Shown here piece after piece: positions 1 through 10,667 of a DNA stretch of 64,000 nt (position 1 is the first letter of the stretch; each line of letters begins with the position of its first letter). The position numbers and the translations under genes were made by a program. The notes beneath the pieces are model-generated. The model saw only the letters and a list, made by a program, of their open reading frames with translations, was not told the origin of the DNA and did no database searches. This DNA comes from Paramarasmius palmivorus (lineage: Eukaryota; Basidiomycota; Agaricomycetes; Agaricales; Marasmiaceae), in NCBI GenBank assembly GCA_037176845.1, contig JAYKXP010000023.1, positions 558,001 through 622,000 on the forward strand, in the 5' to 3' direction.

Positions 1-1
1 T

Positions 2-1258
2 CGACATTCTCCGCCAGGACGGTGAAAGCTTGAAGGCTGACTTAGCTCATCTTCAGTTAACCGAAGCCGATCTTGACAGGTACTTTGATGACGAAGCCAA
101 GCACATGAGAGAACTGGGCCGGGAGACTGATGAAGATCTGCATGCCATCGCGTATGTTGAGTTATTGATCAAACACCGGGACGTCAAGTAAGTGACCAGT
201 ATTTTTAGCTATCACGTCTAACTTCGATACAGCGCTGCTGTTGAGGCTGCCGATTCGAAGTTCCGGATGCAAATTCCAAAGGACTATCAATTCATTGCAC
301 CTGACAAGTCATACAGCCAGGAACTTTCGCAAACTCGCAAATTGGAAACTCAACGCAAGGTTCTAACCGAGGAACGCGCGCGCCTGTCATTTGAAATTGC
401 TAACATGGAAGATGCGATGAACATTCCGCAACGTTGGGAACCGTCATCCAAGGAATATCAAGCCACACTCAAGTACATGAAGGAGTGCCAATATCGTCGT
501 AAACTGGAGCACCTTCAGAAGCTTGTAGTTTGGCGACTGTTCGAGCTTCACAAGATGAACGTTTCGCAGACAGGTACGTACTGATAACACTGCAACGCAA
601 ATCAAATCTCACCCACGTGGCAGGGTATCGCATGCGATCACACATTGCCAAGGCCTTGCAACGTCGTTCGAAGGCAATTCGCAAAGCCGTTGCAGCGTAC
701 AACACCGCAGCAAAGGACATCGGTCGGCCTACACTTGACTGGAACCAGGTTACACACTACACGTTCCTCGACCAGTTCAACATTCTCCGTGACACCCGAC
801 ACGCAGTCTTCGATAAGGCGTGGGCCAAGCCTGTCATTCGGAATTTGATGAAGAGGTACCGCCGCGTTACCCGGGCTCAAGAGGAAGTTTTCCGCCTAAA
901 TGTTGAAGTTCGACGCCTTCACACAGCCGTCGTCGATGAGAATCAGCGATTCCCCACGATCTTGAAAGGCTGCGAAGGTACAGCAATATACGGCGCAGTG
1001 AATGAATATATTCAGCGGCGGAAAGCGGTGAATCGCATTTTGCTTGAGCGTGTTAATGACATCTACGAGTTGGACGGATTCACTGGCAATCGCGGTCCCG
1101 GACGCCGTAACGGAGCTTCTGATGCTCTTGATGAAGAGATGAGGGCACCGTTAGATCCGGACGTTACAGCGGTCCCAGAGCTTGATGATTCTGAGGGCGA
1201 TGATGACTTTGAAGATGAAGTTGGGCGTGTAGTAGATTTTATGTCTGCTGTACTATAG
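2..1258 (+). CDS. KDZ-family transposase, C-terminal part (5' truncated by window edge)
   Basis: The reading frame is open from the window edge, so the N-terminal part and catalytic core lie outside. Exons are 2-187, 233-573 and 624-1258; the introns (188-232, 574-623) have GTAAGT/GTACGT donors and CAG acceptors and keep the frame. The protein shows the helical, Arg/Lys-rich tail typical of mushroom KDZ (Kyakuja-Dileera-Zisupton) transposases, including a segment around LDWNQVTHYTFLDQFNILRD and a following RR-rich region, then an acidic end (DDSEGDDDFEDE). KDZ enzymes move large DNA transposons and are abundant in Agaricomycetes. The next genes (accessory, TET/JBP, two unknown) fit cargo of such an element. 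Family assignment rests on remembered features of the C-terminal region, so it is good but not proven; the DDE catalytic residues cannot be checked here. Confidence 0.75.
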
Positions 1259-1290
1259 TCAATGTAGTTGGGATACATATGACACTCAAT

Positions 1291-2096
1291 CTAAGATGTG
1301 TATTCAAATGCCTCAGGCCCTGTCACTCCGTCCACCCAAGCTCTCCATAACTGCTTCTGGCATCCCAATCTGTTGGTCATGTAAAATAGATGCATCGTCC
1401 CATTTCCTGCAACTTTTTGAAGCTCGTCAATGCCATCAGTGATTCGGTTCAAGCGAACGAGAAGTTTCAAGCCTTCCGTGTAGTCAGGGTGTCGTGGGTT
1501 GTACTCTCGACCGATGGTTTCCAAGAGGAGCTCCATCTTATTCCGCATAGCATGAAACTCGGCGAAGGGTTCCTTCAATGGAGAGACGGACTTCCGATCC
1601 CACACGAACAGTTTTCGGCAGATTGAATCAAAGTATTGGGACACGCAATTGTCGGTAAAGTTGTTCAGGTGGTTCTCGACATTACGGGCCATGATGACGG
1701 GGTCACTAATTGGTATGGTGAGGATAGATTAGAGATATCAGACAAGTATAGACGCACCTGCGGTGTTCCTGCCGCTTTGCTGCATGCAAGCTCGCAGCTC
1801 GACTCTCCTGTTGTTCTTCAATACGCTCCCGTCGTGCCTCTAGTCGATTTTGCTGCCTGTGATTGAAATATAAATGTCATTGATCAAGCCATTAGGTAGG
1901 CAGCGTACTGGTTTTCTTTTAATCGCACTCGATAAGCGCATTTTTTAGCTTTTATAGCTTCCCTGTTTCTAGTCCGATAGTCAAAATCAAGGATAGTTAT
2001 CAGACGTTTGACTCACTTTTGGTAGTATTTAGCAGCCTTGAGACGTGCAGCATCAAGTTGCTGCTGCTTGGTAGTGTAACGTTTTCGGCGAGGCAT
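1291..2096 (-). CDS. Small basic-region protein, probable KDZ-element accessory gene
   Basis: Four exons on the minus strand (2096-2017, 1968-1909, 1856-1758, 1705-1291) add up to exactly 218 codons including the stop. The protein begins MPRRKRYTTKQQQLDAARLK, and residues 1-80 are very rich in Arg, Lys and Gln with a strongly helical, bZIP-like basic look (KAKKCAYRVRLKENQ, then RRERIEEQQESR). Residues 80-217 form a globular helical segment (NVENHLNNFTDNCVSQYFDS; GREYNPRHPDYTEGL) that I do not recognise. The N-terminus suggests nucleic-acid binding, and the tail-to-tail position 32 bases from the KDZ transposase suggests an element-borne accessory factor; both are inferences. All introns are canonical and no internal stop is seen, so the gene appears intact. 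Confidence 0.65.
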
Positions 2097-2591
2097 AAGC
2101 GACAAATAGGCGCCGGTCGTGTCTGTGGTCGAAGGACGAGTATCAAGCAATGTTTCATTTTTGTCTTAACCTTCTCCTCCTATAACTCGATGAAAGCCGT
2201 TATTCCAATATTAGGTATGAGGAATATTGAATACAGAAGGTGTGGGTGCAACTCGGTTGTATATGAATCTCTGCTAGTGCTCTTGGGCCTTAACGTTGTA
2301 CGGAAATCGGTGGTCAAGGTGTTCTACCAAGTGTGCGTCCTCACCTTTTCAATTTTCACCATTCTTATATATGATGCTCTTATAGTATCTAAGGATATAC
2401 TGAACACGGGATTCTGCTTCATTTCGAATGGGAACGGAGATATTCAACATTTATTGTACCGCCGCGACCTGAGATGACTCTCAGGCTTGAATACAAGTTT
2501 ATATGTACACCACTTCATCCAGAATCATTACTACAAAACAACGGCGCAGTGTTCAACTGAGATTGTGATACAGTACAGTGCTTCAAGATAT
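2097..2591. other. Intergenic, no gene recognised
   Basis: This stretch lies between the start of the small basic-region gene and the stop of the TET/JBP gene. It is AT-rich and has one plus-strand open frame (2019-2477) that overlaps the neighbouring gene's first exon antisense and shows no protein-like composition. It presumably holds the upstream region of the 2096 gene and the 3' untranslated region of the 4089-2592 gene. I see no repeat or RNA. Confidence 0.4.
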
Positions 2592-4089
2592 TTACAACGA
2601 CAGTGCCCTTAGCTCTTCAATTGTAGATAACAGTCCGAGGCCCATTCTCCACCGTTTCAACCTCCTTGATTCATCGGCTAATGCCTGAGCCTTCGAACGT
2701 TTAGATTCATATTTTTTTTGAGTCGTAAATCGTTGATCTACCCATCGGAAAAGACCACCTGCAGTGAATTGCGTGAACGAGTAACGCTTTTCGTTCAGCT
2801 GGATTGGTGTATTACCATGGCAGCAAACGGCAGACGGAAGTGCAATCATCGAGCCTGAAGGGAATCGTATCACCTTCTTTTGATTGGGGAGTACAAGGTG
2901 CCCTCCACGGTCGGCGTCGAAGTCACCAAATGCAAAGATGAGACACAAGGAGAAGGGCAGGTTTCCGCTGTCGTAATGAGCCCTGCAAACGGTCTGTGGT
3001 CCGAAGTTGAACGCAGCAGCGGCCATGACACTATTTTTGAAAGGAAGTTGAAGCTTTCCGTATTTCCCGAGCAGTAGAGTGATATTATCATTGAGAAAAC
3101 GCCACAGTCGCGGAACCCAGGTCTTCATCCAACCTTCACAAAGATCAACGATCAATTAATTGATGAGGCACCGACGGACATACCTGTACCGAATCCCGAC
3201 ATATGATGAAACGCCGAGTGATTTGTTAGGCGGTGAAGTACTGCGGCATTAGCCGCGTTCGCCGAAAGATTCAGGGGTTTCTGGATAAGATGTCAATCAC
3301 TTTGCTGCAGGGCATAAGTATATACATACTTCTTGTCCACCACCAATAGATATACCTGTCGATAGCTGCCTAAATTTCTGTCCCATCGAGCGGCCGTTCG
3401 TATCTTCTACAGGAAAGGAACAGTTTCCGCGTTCTTTTTCTAAGGCCTCCGAAGCCGCATCCATCATCTGTCGCCAACGTTTGTCGCCGGGTGTCTTGAC
3501 TAGATAAACAAAAGCAATTCCATCTTCATCCACCAATGGAATAGTGCAACTACAGTGAAATAATTCAATGATAATAAGGAGGTGATATAAACGCCACTTA
3601 CTCGCCGCGCCAATCGACATACTCATACTTGTATTTACCGTTTGGATTGGTAAGCTCCTCTTTGGTACGAGGATGACCCTCTGTGTCAAGGCCGCTAACG
3701 TTGAGCCCTACCCAACCTGAGCGAGCAACGGGAGCGTTCCGCTGTAGGGAGAACGTGTCCGTGTGGATGGCTTCACCACGGGCGATTTGACTTGCTAGTG
3801 TTGCTGGCCGTGGTGGGATGTCTGAGGCGCTCTTGCATGCTTCGGCTTGGACTGTACCTTGCTTGGACAACCACTTCTCATGGCGTTTCCTGGAACGGTT
3901 TCGTTTACTGGAAACCTTGCAACGTGCTATTTGCTTGGCCCGTCGCGAGGTGGCACCGTCATCTGGAGAGATTTCGTCGATTGCGTCCAACTGACAGTCA
4001 ACATCATTTGATATTTGTGGCGAGGCCATAACCTTCCAAAGATCGCCGCCGAACCGAAAGCCAGGTGAATGCAGAGGGCTTGGCGCCAT
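2592..4089 (-). CDS. TET/JBP-family 2-oxoglutarate/Fe(II)-dependent dioxygenase
   Basis: Four exons (4089-3602, 3549-3330, 3280-3184, 3133-2592) give 448 residues with every phase matching. The double-stranded beta-helix carries the expected metal and co-substrate residues: His321 and Asp323 (CRAHYDSGN), distal His374 (AVCCHGNTPI) and Arg385 (EKRYSFTQF), with the GGHLVLPNQ strand between them. The segment before the core (GGGQE, PLNLSANAAN, then GFGTGW) matches the layout of fungal TET/JBP proteins. Residues 1-110 are basic and disordered. Members of this family oxidise 5-methylcytosine, or related bases, in DNA; fungal copies are expanded in mushrooms and associated with KDZ transposons, which fits the KDZ gene 1.3 kb away. 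The start was chosen at MAPSPLHSPG; an in-frame ATG at 4194 would add a hydrophobic stretch that looks non-coding. Substrate specificity is not readable from sequence. Confidence 0.85.
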
Positions 4090-4464
4090 GGTACCTACGT
4101 GTGGTAAGTTGCAAGCTTTAAAAAAATACGAGTAAAGCAGTAACACAAGCCAACCCACGACAACAAAACACGCGAGACCTTCATTCCATCGCATTCCCTA
4201 TGGCAGAGTATGCGAGGTCCAGCTTCGACTGCGTGTTTTAGTGTCGTGGGGGGAAGGAATCGTTGTATTATACGTGTAAAAGGGAAAATTACTCACCGCT
4301 CTGTAGTGTCGTTGTTGTGGTCGAAGACAAGAAATAAGCTCGCAAGCCTCACGAAGTCATGCCACTAGTTGACGTGACGTTAAGGAACGGCAAACGCCGT
4401 TCGGCAGGTGAGCGCCTTGATAAGATCGTGATATCAAACCACTGATTTTTCAAGTTCAACAATC

Positions 4465-5693
4465 ATGTCCGCTGCTCGCTCTCCTGCCCCCGGCTACTGT
4501 CCTCCCAAAAAATGGGTGAAGCTAGAGGGCTCCAGATTATCCGACGTGTTCGCGATGCCGTAGGGTTTTTGTCCGACCGTGGTTTACTCTCACTGATTCA
4601 TCTCTTACAGTCCGTGGCGCAAAGGTGGTATGCGGGCCAACCCGTTTCCGTTGGTGATACATTGCCAGACAGAGGACGACGCTCAATTCATCAAGGATCG
4701 ACTTGGACCATGGGTCGACAGCCTTGTAGAGCTCTATCCTGTGCTCTCGAACACGACGGCGCTACAAAGTCTACAGGAACATGAAGACTATCATACTATC
4801 TGCGAAAGATTGAACCGTCCCAACGGGTTCTTTTTCGATGTAAGGCTAGGTAAAAACTCTGGTGTGTTTTGTAGCAGGTACGTCGCATATCTACTCTTTC
4901 GTTATCTACTCTAACCAAAATTATAGCGTGCCTGCATTTCAATCGATCAACTCCTCGCGAAGCAATGCCTTTCGACGAGCTTTTATCTTTCGATCATTTG
5001 AAGACGCTCTCCTCTCGAACATTGGCTCCCTTCCCGACCCGGTTAATGTCTATCTCGACTACAACCCATTAGAAATGGGGGAGACCGTAGCTCGTGAACA
5101 TCAGAGACGTATAGTAAATGCCGAGCGTGGTCGACAATCGCAATCCACTCCGTCCACTCCATCTGTTAGTCGCACGTGTGCAGACTCTCGAGACGCCGAG
5201 GCGACACCACCTGCCTACAATCCAGCACCTCCCTCAGCAATAGAGCAGGCTGTTGCTCGTAGGACCGATCCTTCGGTTCGTCCATCAACTCCTTCACGTG
5301 GGTCGCGGGCCGACAGGTCACAAATTCAAGTGGAAAACCCTTCAGCCGGTGGTAACACCTTCAACATCAGGGTAGCAACAACGCAGGGTTTCCAAATGGT
5401 TCTAAGTAAGTGTTTTGATTAGTTACATACACGCGGCACTGTTTTCTGACGTGGAATTGTTAGCATCTCCAGCTACCCGCAGCCAGGATCGTGCCGATCG
5501 AGATGACGATGTAGCAATGATTTATCTCAGAGCTCATCGCAAGTGTGGCTGGTATCAAAAAAGCCAGATCCCTGACCTGCGTCGTCTACTCCTCGAGTCA
5601 TCCAAGGACGGTTGGGTTGAAGAAGCGGTCTTCTCCCGCTATGATTTTCCATATGACGCGGCATTGTACCTTTGGGATATTACTCATGCGTAG
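4465..5693 (+). CDS. Unknown mushroom-specific protein, possible RNase H1-N-like segment
   Basis: Four exons (4465-4559, 4611-4877, 4927-5405, 5464-5693) total 357 codons with the stop and all phases fit. The N-terminus (MSAARSPAPGYCPPKKWVKL) leads into a globular region with PWRKGGMRANPF and CQTEDDAQFIKDRLGPWV. The segment around residues 110-150 (FDVRLGKNSGVFCS, then RRAFIFRSFEDALL) vaguely recalls the small V..G...GVF...F.SFEDAL pattern of RNase H1 N-terminal hybrid-binding domains; this is a weak suggestion only. Residues 170-270 are disordered and Pro/Ser-rich, and the end is again globular (AMIYLRAHRKCGWYQKSQ, ALYLWDITHA). It is divergent from the TET/JBP gene, so the two could share a 375-base promoter region. 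I infer cargo of the KDZ element; function unknown. Confidence 0.6.
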
Positions 5694-5849
5694 ACGTTAC
5701 AATAATTTGATTTTGATTTCTTGTAAAATAAAATTATTATCCTATCAAATCAACATCATGGTGCAATCTACATAGTCCGAAAATTTCGGCAGCTGTGGCT
5801 GTCGGTATCGAGTCGGTATCCTTGCTTTTCCTCTGCCTCTCCCTCTGCC

Positions 5850-7390
5850 ATGGTGCGACTCAGGTCAAACAATGACCGACTTCTTAGCTCTACGCGTAGA
5901 GTCGGCACTACTACACGTAAACCATGGCGCCGACGTACTAAACGCGTGCGCCCCAAGTTAACGAAGGCACAGAAACGCGACAACAAGAAGAAACGGGAGG
6001 ACGACTTGGAAGAATACCAGGGAAAGATAGCTACTCTACGCAGTTCGATTGTCGAAAAGGCTCAAGAAATCAACGCCGAGGACAGTTCACGTTCCGTCGA
6101 CCGTATCATTGACGACGTCTACCAGACCCACCGGCTGAAGAACAAGAAAACTGCTAGCCAGTTCAATGCGTTCACGAAGATGGAGCTGAAGGCAATCAAT
6201 GACGGTCCGAGCTTTCTACCTGAGATGTTTAACTTGGTCTAATAATTGCCTTTTAGCTTTACCCGAGGGCGAGCCTAAGAAGAAGGCCAACGAGTGCATG
6301 AAGGAGATTTCGCTCAAATGGAATGCAATTCCGATTGAAGACCGTGAGGCGCTCACAGCGGGCACATTGAAGGAGATATTGGAGAATAGAAAAAATAGAG
6401 AGGTGGGGTCTCACAATTCTGCACTGAGCGCGTTTCACGACACGCGTACTTGCATTGACGACGTGAAAGACAAGGTGTGTTCTGAATAAATAATACTCTC
6501 AGCAGGCGCTAATGGAATCAACTTGAAGCTTACCCGTCTTAATGCTCGTACTGGAGACGAGAGTGTCCTTCTCGTGTCTCGTTCATCATCGTCCCACTAC
6601 AACAAACCTATGGTTTTTGGAACCAGCGAACGAGCCTTAGAGTTCTTCAATCTCGTCTTCGAGCTTCCGGTTGAGGAGCTTGCGCAACGGTATGAAGGCT
6701 ATACAATTGCAGGCGTGGGCCAGGTTGCTCGCACGGCTGGTCAGAAGCTTCTTGAGGCCAAAAGTAACTTGAAGAGGCTTATTTTCAGGAAACTCGGTGC
6801 GTACCCATCCACGTTAGAATGTTGAATACCTAATATTTTACTCCATAGAGGAAGCGGCGAGCCCGACGAAGGTGGGACGGATGTTTTACGTCAATTTTGA
6901 GGAACATATCACCCTCAAATATCGCGTCACGCTGCTGAACTGGCCCCTTCCGAAGTTCTGCTCTCCGAGCGTGATGACAACCACTGTTGAAGTCGAGACT
7001 GTGATGCAGTGCTTCACGACAGGGACGACGAAATTTTATAAGATGACTCTTGATGAGTTTACGAAGTGGAAAGAAGGTTATCTAGCCGGGAAGATCAATC
7101 AGCAGCTTGGAGACGCCAATCAATCACCTGTGCAGCCTCAGGAACAAGGTCCATCCGACGAAGCTCCGGACCCAACTCCTGGTCCAAGTCGTGTGGAAGA
7201 CAGCCTATCCAATCCATCCCCAGATCAAGCCCAACAGCCTTCATTGCAGTCGCCTGTTTGTACCCAGCCGCAGAGTCGCTTTGTGAATTCCATGGCAGTG
7301 ACTGGGTCTGATGGTTCTGTCCTCCGGATCGCGGCAAAGCCAAGACGTCAACGCAAGGACAAGGGTCAACCTCGCAAAAAAAGTAGGTGA
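5850..7390 (+). CDS. Unknown mushroom-expanded protein with HMG-box-like segment
   Basis: Exons 5850-6204, 6257-6474, 6529-6796 and 6849-7390 sum to 461 codons with the stop. The third exon's acceptor was set at 6528 because only that keeps the frame into LTRLNARTGDES, and CTAAT lies at branch-point distance. Residues 1-75 are basic then helical. Residues 105-170 (NAFTKMELKAINDALPEG, then KKKANECMKEISLKWNAI) look like a divergent HMG box. The middle (SAFHDTRTCIDDV; ARTGDESVLLVSR; FGTSERALEFFNLVFEL) and later part (VGRMFYVNFEEHI, NWPLPKFCSPS) match a family I know as uncharacterised and widely repeated in Agaricomycetes. The tail is Pro/Gln-rich and ends in a basic KPRRQRKDKGQPRKK cluster, plausibly a nuclear signal. 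A further intron near 7383 giving a slightly different C-terminus is possible. Confidence 0.65.
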
Positions 7391-8699
7391 CCCCTCACTC
7401 ATTCCCTCACCACATGTCTTACTGGCATTTAGATGTTCAGGTCGGCGGTACTGCTTAGTAGAACTAGAAAATAGGATAGTAATATGTCTATTCAATATAT
7501 TCAATGAGCTGGAATTACACTTGATTTATGATATGCCTACAAAACAGACGGTTCAAGACGGAACTTAGGGAATGAGGACGAGGGGCATCAATTGACAGGT
7601 CAGAGGGAAAGGAACAAGCAAAGTCCCACGCGAGATTTTTTTTTTTGGCCGTGACATTGAACCGATGTGTGACTAGACTCAGAGTGATGGCGGGGGGATG
7701 GTCTAGACGCCTTCCCAAAATGAAAACGGCGGCTAGCGCTGGGGCGGGATGGACGGGACGACTGCGTAATCGAATAATGTCAGATACGAAAAGGGAGGAG
7801 TGACTTTGATGGACGGACTCACAGATTTGGGTTGTTTTTGATGGGCTCAGGCTGTTTCCCGAAAAGTGAAAAGTTGAATTATTGAAGGATTTTTTCGCAG
7901 GTGTCGGCCAAACGAGTTTTAGGGCTCTAGCCCTGGTGCTACCCCGGGTGAGATCCAGGCTTCTACCCCGGAGAGTTCGTGATGTTGAGGTGCACCTCCC
8001 GACGCCTGAGTGCAACTGCGCTCGATGTTCAACAAGACGTGCTCATCGTTCCACTTCATGCCTCCCGAGCCGTGTTGGACCCGTGCTTAGACCCTGCTGC
8101 ATGATAATATGTAACCAATTTCATTGTATATGCTATTCAAGCTGCACTTTGTGCTTCTACTGACTATTTCTGTCGGTATCAACCTTCATGAAGACACCAA
8201 GGGGCGGGAAGGGTGCACGAGAAGGCGCATTCTGGAAAGGCTTAATAAGGCAATGCTCCGGGGTCTAGAGTCAAGACTCCGCAGGGCTCCGTCCACATCA
8301 TTGGTCATGTTTGGTTGATTACTATCTATGGTAGGTACAGCCACAAAATCCGGAATCGGATTTCGCTATCAAACAGAGCCTAACGCGTATGCATCAACTT
8401 CCTGCACAGGGTGTGTATAATCTGTGTACGGGCGCCTTACGTTCTCGATGAAAGCATTTATTATTGACATTCGTTTGAGAGATGTACGAACATCTAATGT
8501 GGGTTTTATCAATTCAAACCTATCCTACATCTGAATACGCTGGAGGCAAATGCAGTGGATGGTTAGAGTCTCCGAGAGACCCGGAAGTAACAGGGTCACT
8601 AATAATTAAGGCATATGAGAACGTTTAGTAGAAATCTTCCCAAACATAGTCATTCTAGCTGTCGTTACATCTGTCGAGAGTGTGAAAGGATGAGTAATA
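7391..8699. other. Gene-poor stretch right of the KDZ/TET island
   Basis: No gene is recognised. A 166-codon minus-strand open frame (7515-8015) has biased Ser/Arg composition and no domain resemblance. The stretch at 7900-8100 is GC-rich with short internal repeats of the type GCTACCCCGGG/TCTACCCCGGA, which might be part of an old element. The right boundary of the transposon should lie here if the island is a single element, but I could not identify a terminal inverted repeat by eye. Confidence 0.3.
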
Positions 8700-9795
8700 G
8701 CGAGTATGGTTTTCAAGTTATTTTTCCTGGTCCGGCGGGAGACAGCCACGAAAATGACGATTCCTAGTACAATAACAAAATGGCACCTCCCACTGCACCA
8801 CCAACTATTGCAGCCGTGGGTGGACCATGACCTGCTGAAGCAACTGAAATCGTTTCAGGAAGGGACATGGCTGCAAGCAACACCGCGCCAGCGGAAAGCT
8901 GATCATCGGTATCATAGGCCGACGATGGCGGTCCATTCCAATGTCCGTAGATGTTACTGCCGGATAAAGTTGCATTTTGTAAGATTGCATTGGCCTATCA
9001 TCGACCTGAACAGATATATAGCTCTCTATGTACCACTGAAAATCCGAAGGCGAGGTAATCCGATCACATGTCACACTCAAGGACCGAATTAAGTGCCCCT
9101 GAGAGTTTAAGTAAGATGAATATTCTTTGTCTAGTGACAAAGCCTTGAGCATACCAAGTAAAGTACAGACGAGTCTCTAAACACACCTAACGAACCGCCC
9201 TCACTTTTCCAGTCAGGATTTATACAGCTCTCCTGGCTATCGATGGTCTGAACTACACTTTGCGTGCCGAACATATTTTCGCGGATGAATTCCAACGAGT
9301 TCACAGCCGCATCAAAGTATGTTTGCTTGAAGGTTGCCTCCGCTAGCAATCCTGAAAGGCTGATATCGACATAATTTACCATACCTTCACCTGCCAAAGT
9401 AGAATTAAAACTAACAATGACCTCGCGTGAAGAGCGGCATTACACTCACCTCGCCAAAGGTCAACTCGGGGCCGAGCTTATCCTGACACAAGTCTAGTGC
9501 TGCCCTTGCGATGTCAATCCTGTTTCGAAGCGTCGTGTTTATAGTTGTGTTCGGCTGTCAGAGCTACAGTAAGTAGTTGGTGTTCGAGACAAAGGCACGT
9601 ACCATCCAACGTGGAGACGGAGTAAGAGATCGAGGCGCGCTGGCAATGGATTCCAGATAATATCCAAGGATACAGATGTGAGGTAGGCTGAGTAGAGGAT
9701 CCCGGGAAAAGAAAAATATACGCACATTGGTTAAGGGTTTGCAAGGCGGAGATGAGAGGTGGTATGCAATGTTTGTGATAGGTCATAGGGGCCAT
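8700..9795 (-). pseudogene. Decayed, internally deleted GH76-like (alpha-1,6-mannanase family) gene
   Basis: Read on the minus strand, pieces of a fungal GH76-like secreted or membrane-anchored protein occur in order. There is an N-terminal piece (NTTLRNRIDIARAALDLCQD), an exon with EGMVNYVDISLSGLLAEATF and SLEFIRENMFG ending near 9190, then a C-terminal piece (NATLSGSNIYGHWNGPPSSA, DTDDQLSAGAVLLAAMSLPE). A transmembrane stretch follows (TAAIVGGAVGGA) and a basic cytoplasmic end (SRRTRKNN). Only about 200 bases separate the second and third pieces, where a normal gene needs several hundred residues of catalytic domain. Stops fall in the joining sequence, and the membrane segment changes frame near 8764-8775, where TAG interrupts it. 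These breaks argue for a relic. Family assignment is by recalled motifs, so moderate. Confidence 0.5.
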
Positions 9796-10667
9796 GTATG
9801 AATATCATATAATGACCTATTGCGATGCTTGGTGCTTGTTCGCATCATCTCACAATTGATCTCACTTTGTAATACATGGTTTCTTTTCCAGGCTACGAAT
9901 GCTTTCGCATGATGTTGATTAGAACTAGTCAATGTCATAATCTCGTTGGTCTCGTCGACACAATATTATATGCCGCATCAAAGCTCATGGGTGAAAGACT
10001 ACTGCTGGACAGCTGAGTAACTTATGAATTATTACTGGCGGTGCAAATGTGCGCCAGTAAGGGTCATAGGGGTAGTTCACTTCAAGAATCACGTCCGGGG
10101 TCAGCTTTCACGAGTCATTTGTCAACCGCTGTTTGGCTTGGTATGTTAACGTGACCTGACACTTCGGAGCGCGAGTTTCAGAGCAGCATAGAGTACGCAG
10201 TCAGCCACCTTGATAATTAACGACACTGAATTGGTTCAAAAGGATGCTTCACGTTTGCGATTTGTCTCGCACTGGGTCCCTCATTCCAGCTCAGGCTCCG
10301 AGAGCAGCGTGCACATCATACGGTTCGTCTTCATGTATAGAACAGTTGTGTATACTGCTAGGTTTGCCAGTGGTGCTTCCTAGCGCCCGGGTATAGCTAC
10401 AGCTCTCTCCACTAGAACTCCATGTCAAAACCTGATAGTCCTGATCATGGTACCTTTCACGGATGAGCACGCTATTTGCAGTGCCTAGGAGTGACACGGT
10501 CCTCTCACCCTTTATGCAGGTCAATACGATTTATTTATCAACAAATATTGTACATCGGAGCGGTTCCATTCTGTGAGGAAAAATCCTACGAAAAATTAGC
10601 ACATGGGGTGTACGAGAACGATGGCTATATGTTGTTATATTGACTGGGCGATTGAAACCTCGACAAA
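9796..10667. other. Intergenic, no gene recognised
   Basis: There is no convincing coding frame. A 77-codon minus-strand frame at 10291-10524 has no recognisable features. The region probably contains the 3' flank of the chimerolectin-like gene and the 5' flank of the GH76-like relic. Confidence 0.3.

Noticed and set aside
7515..8015. 166-codon minus-strand open frame
   Set aside because: Biased Ser/Arg composition, no domain and no promoter or splice context.
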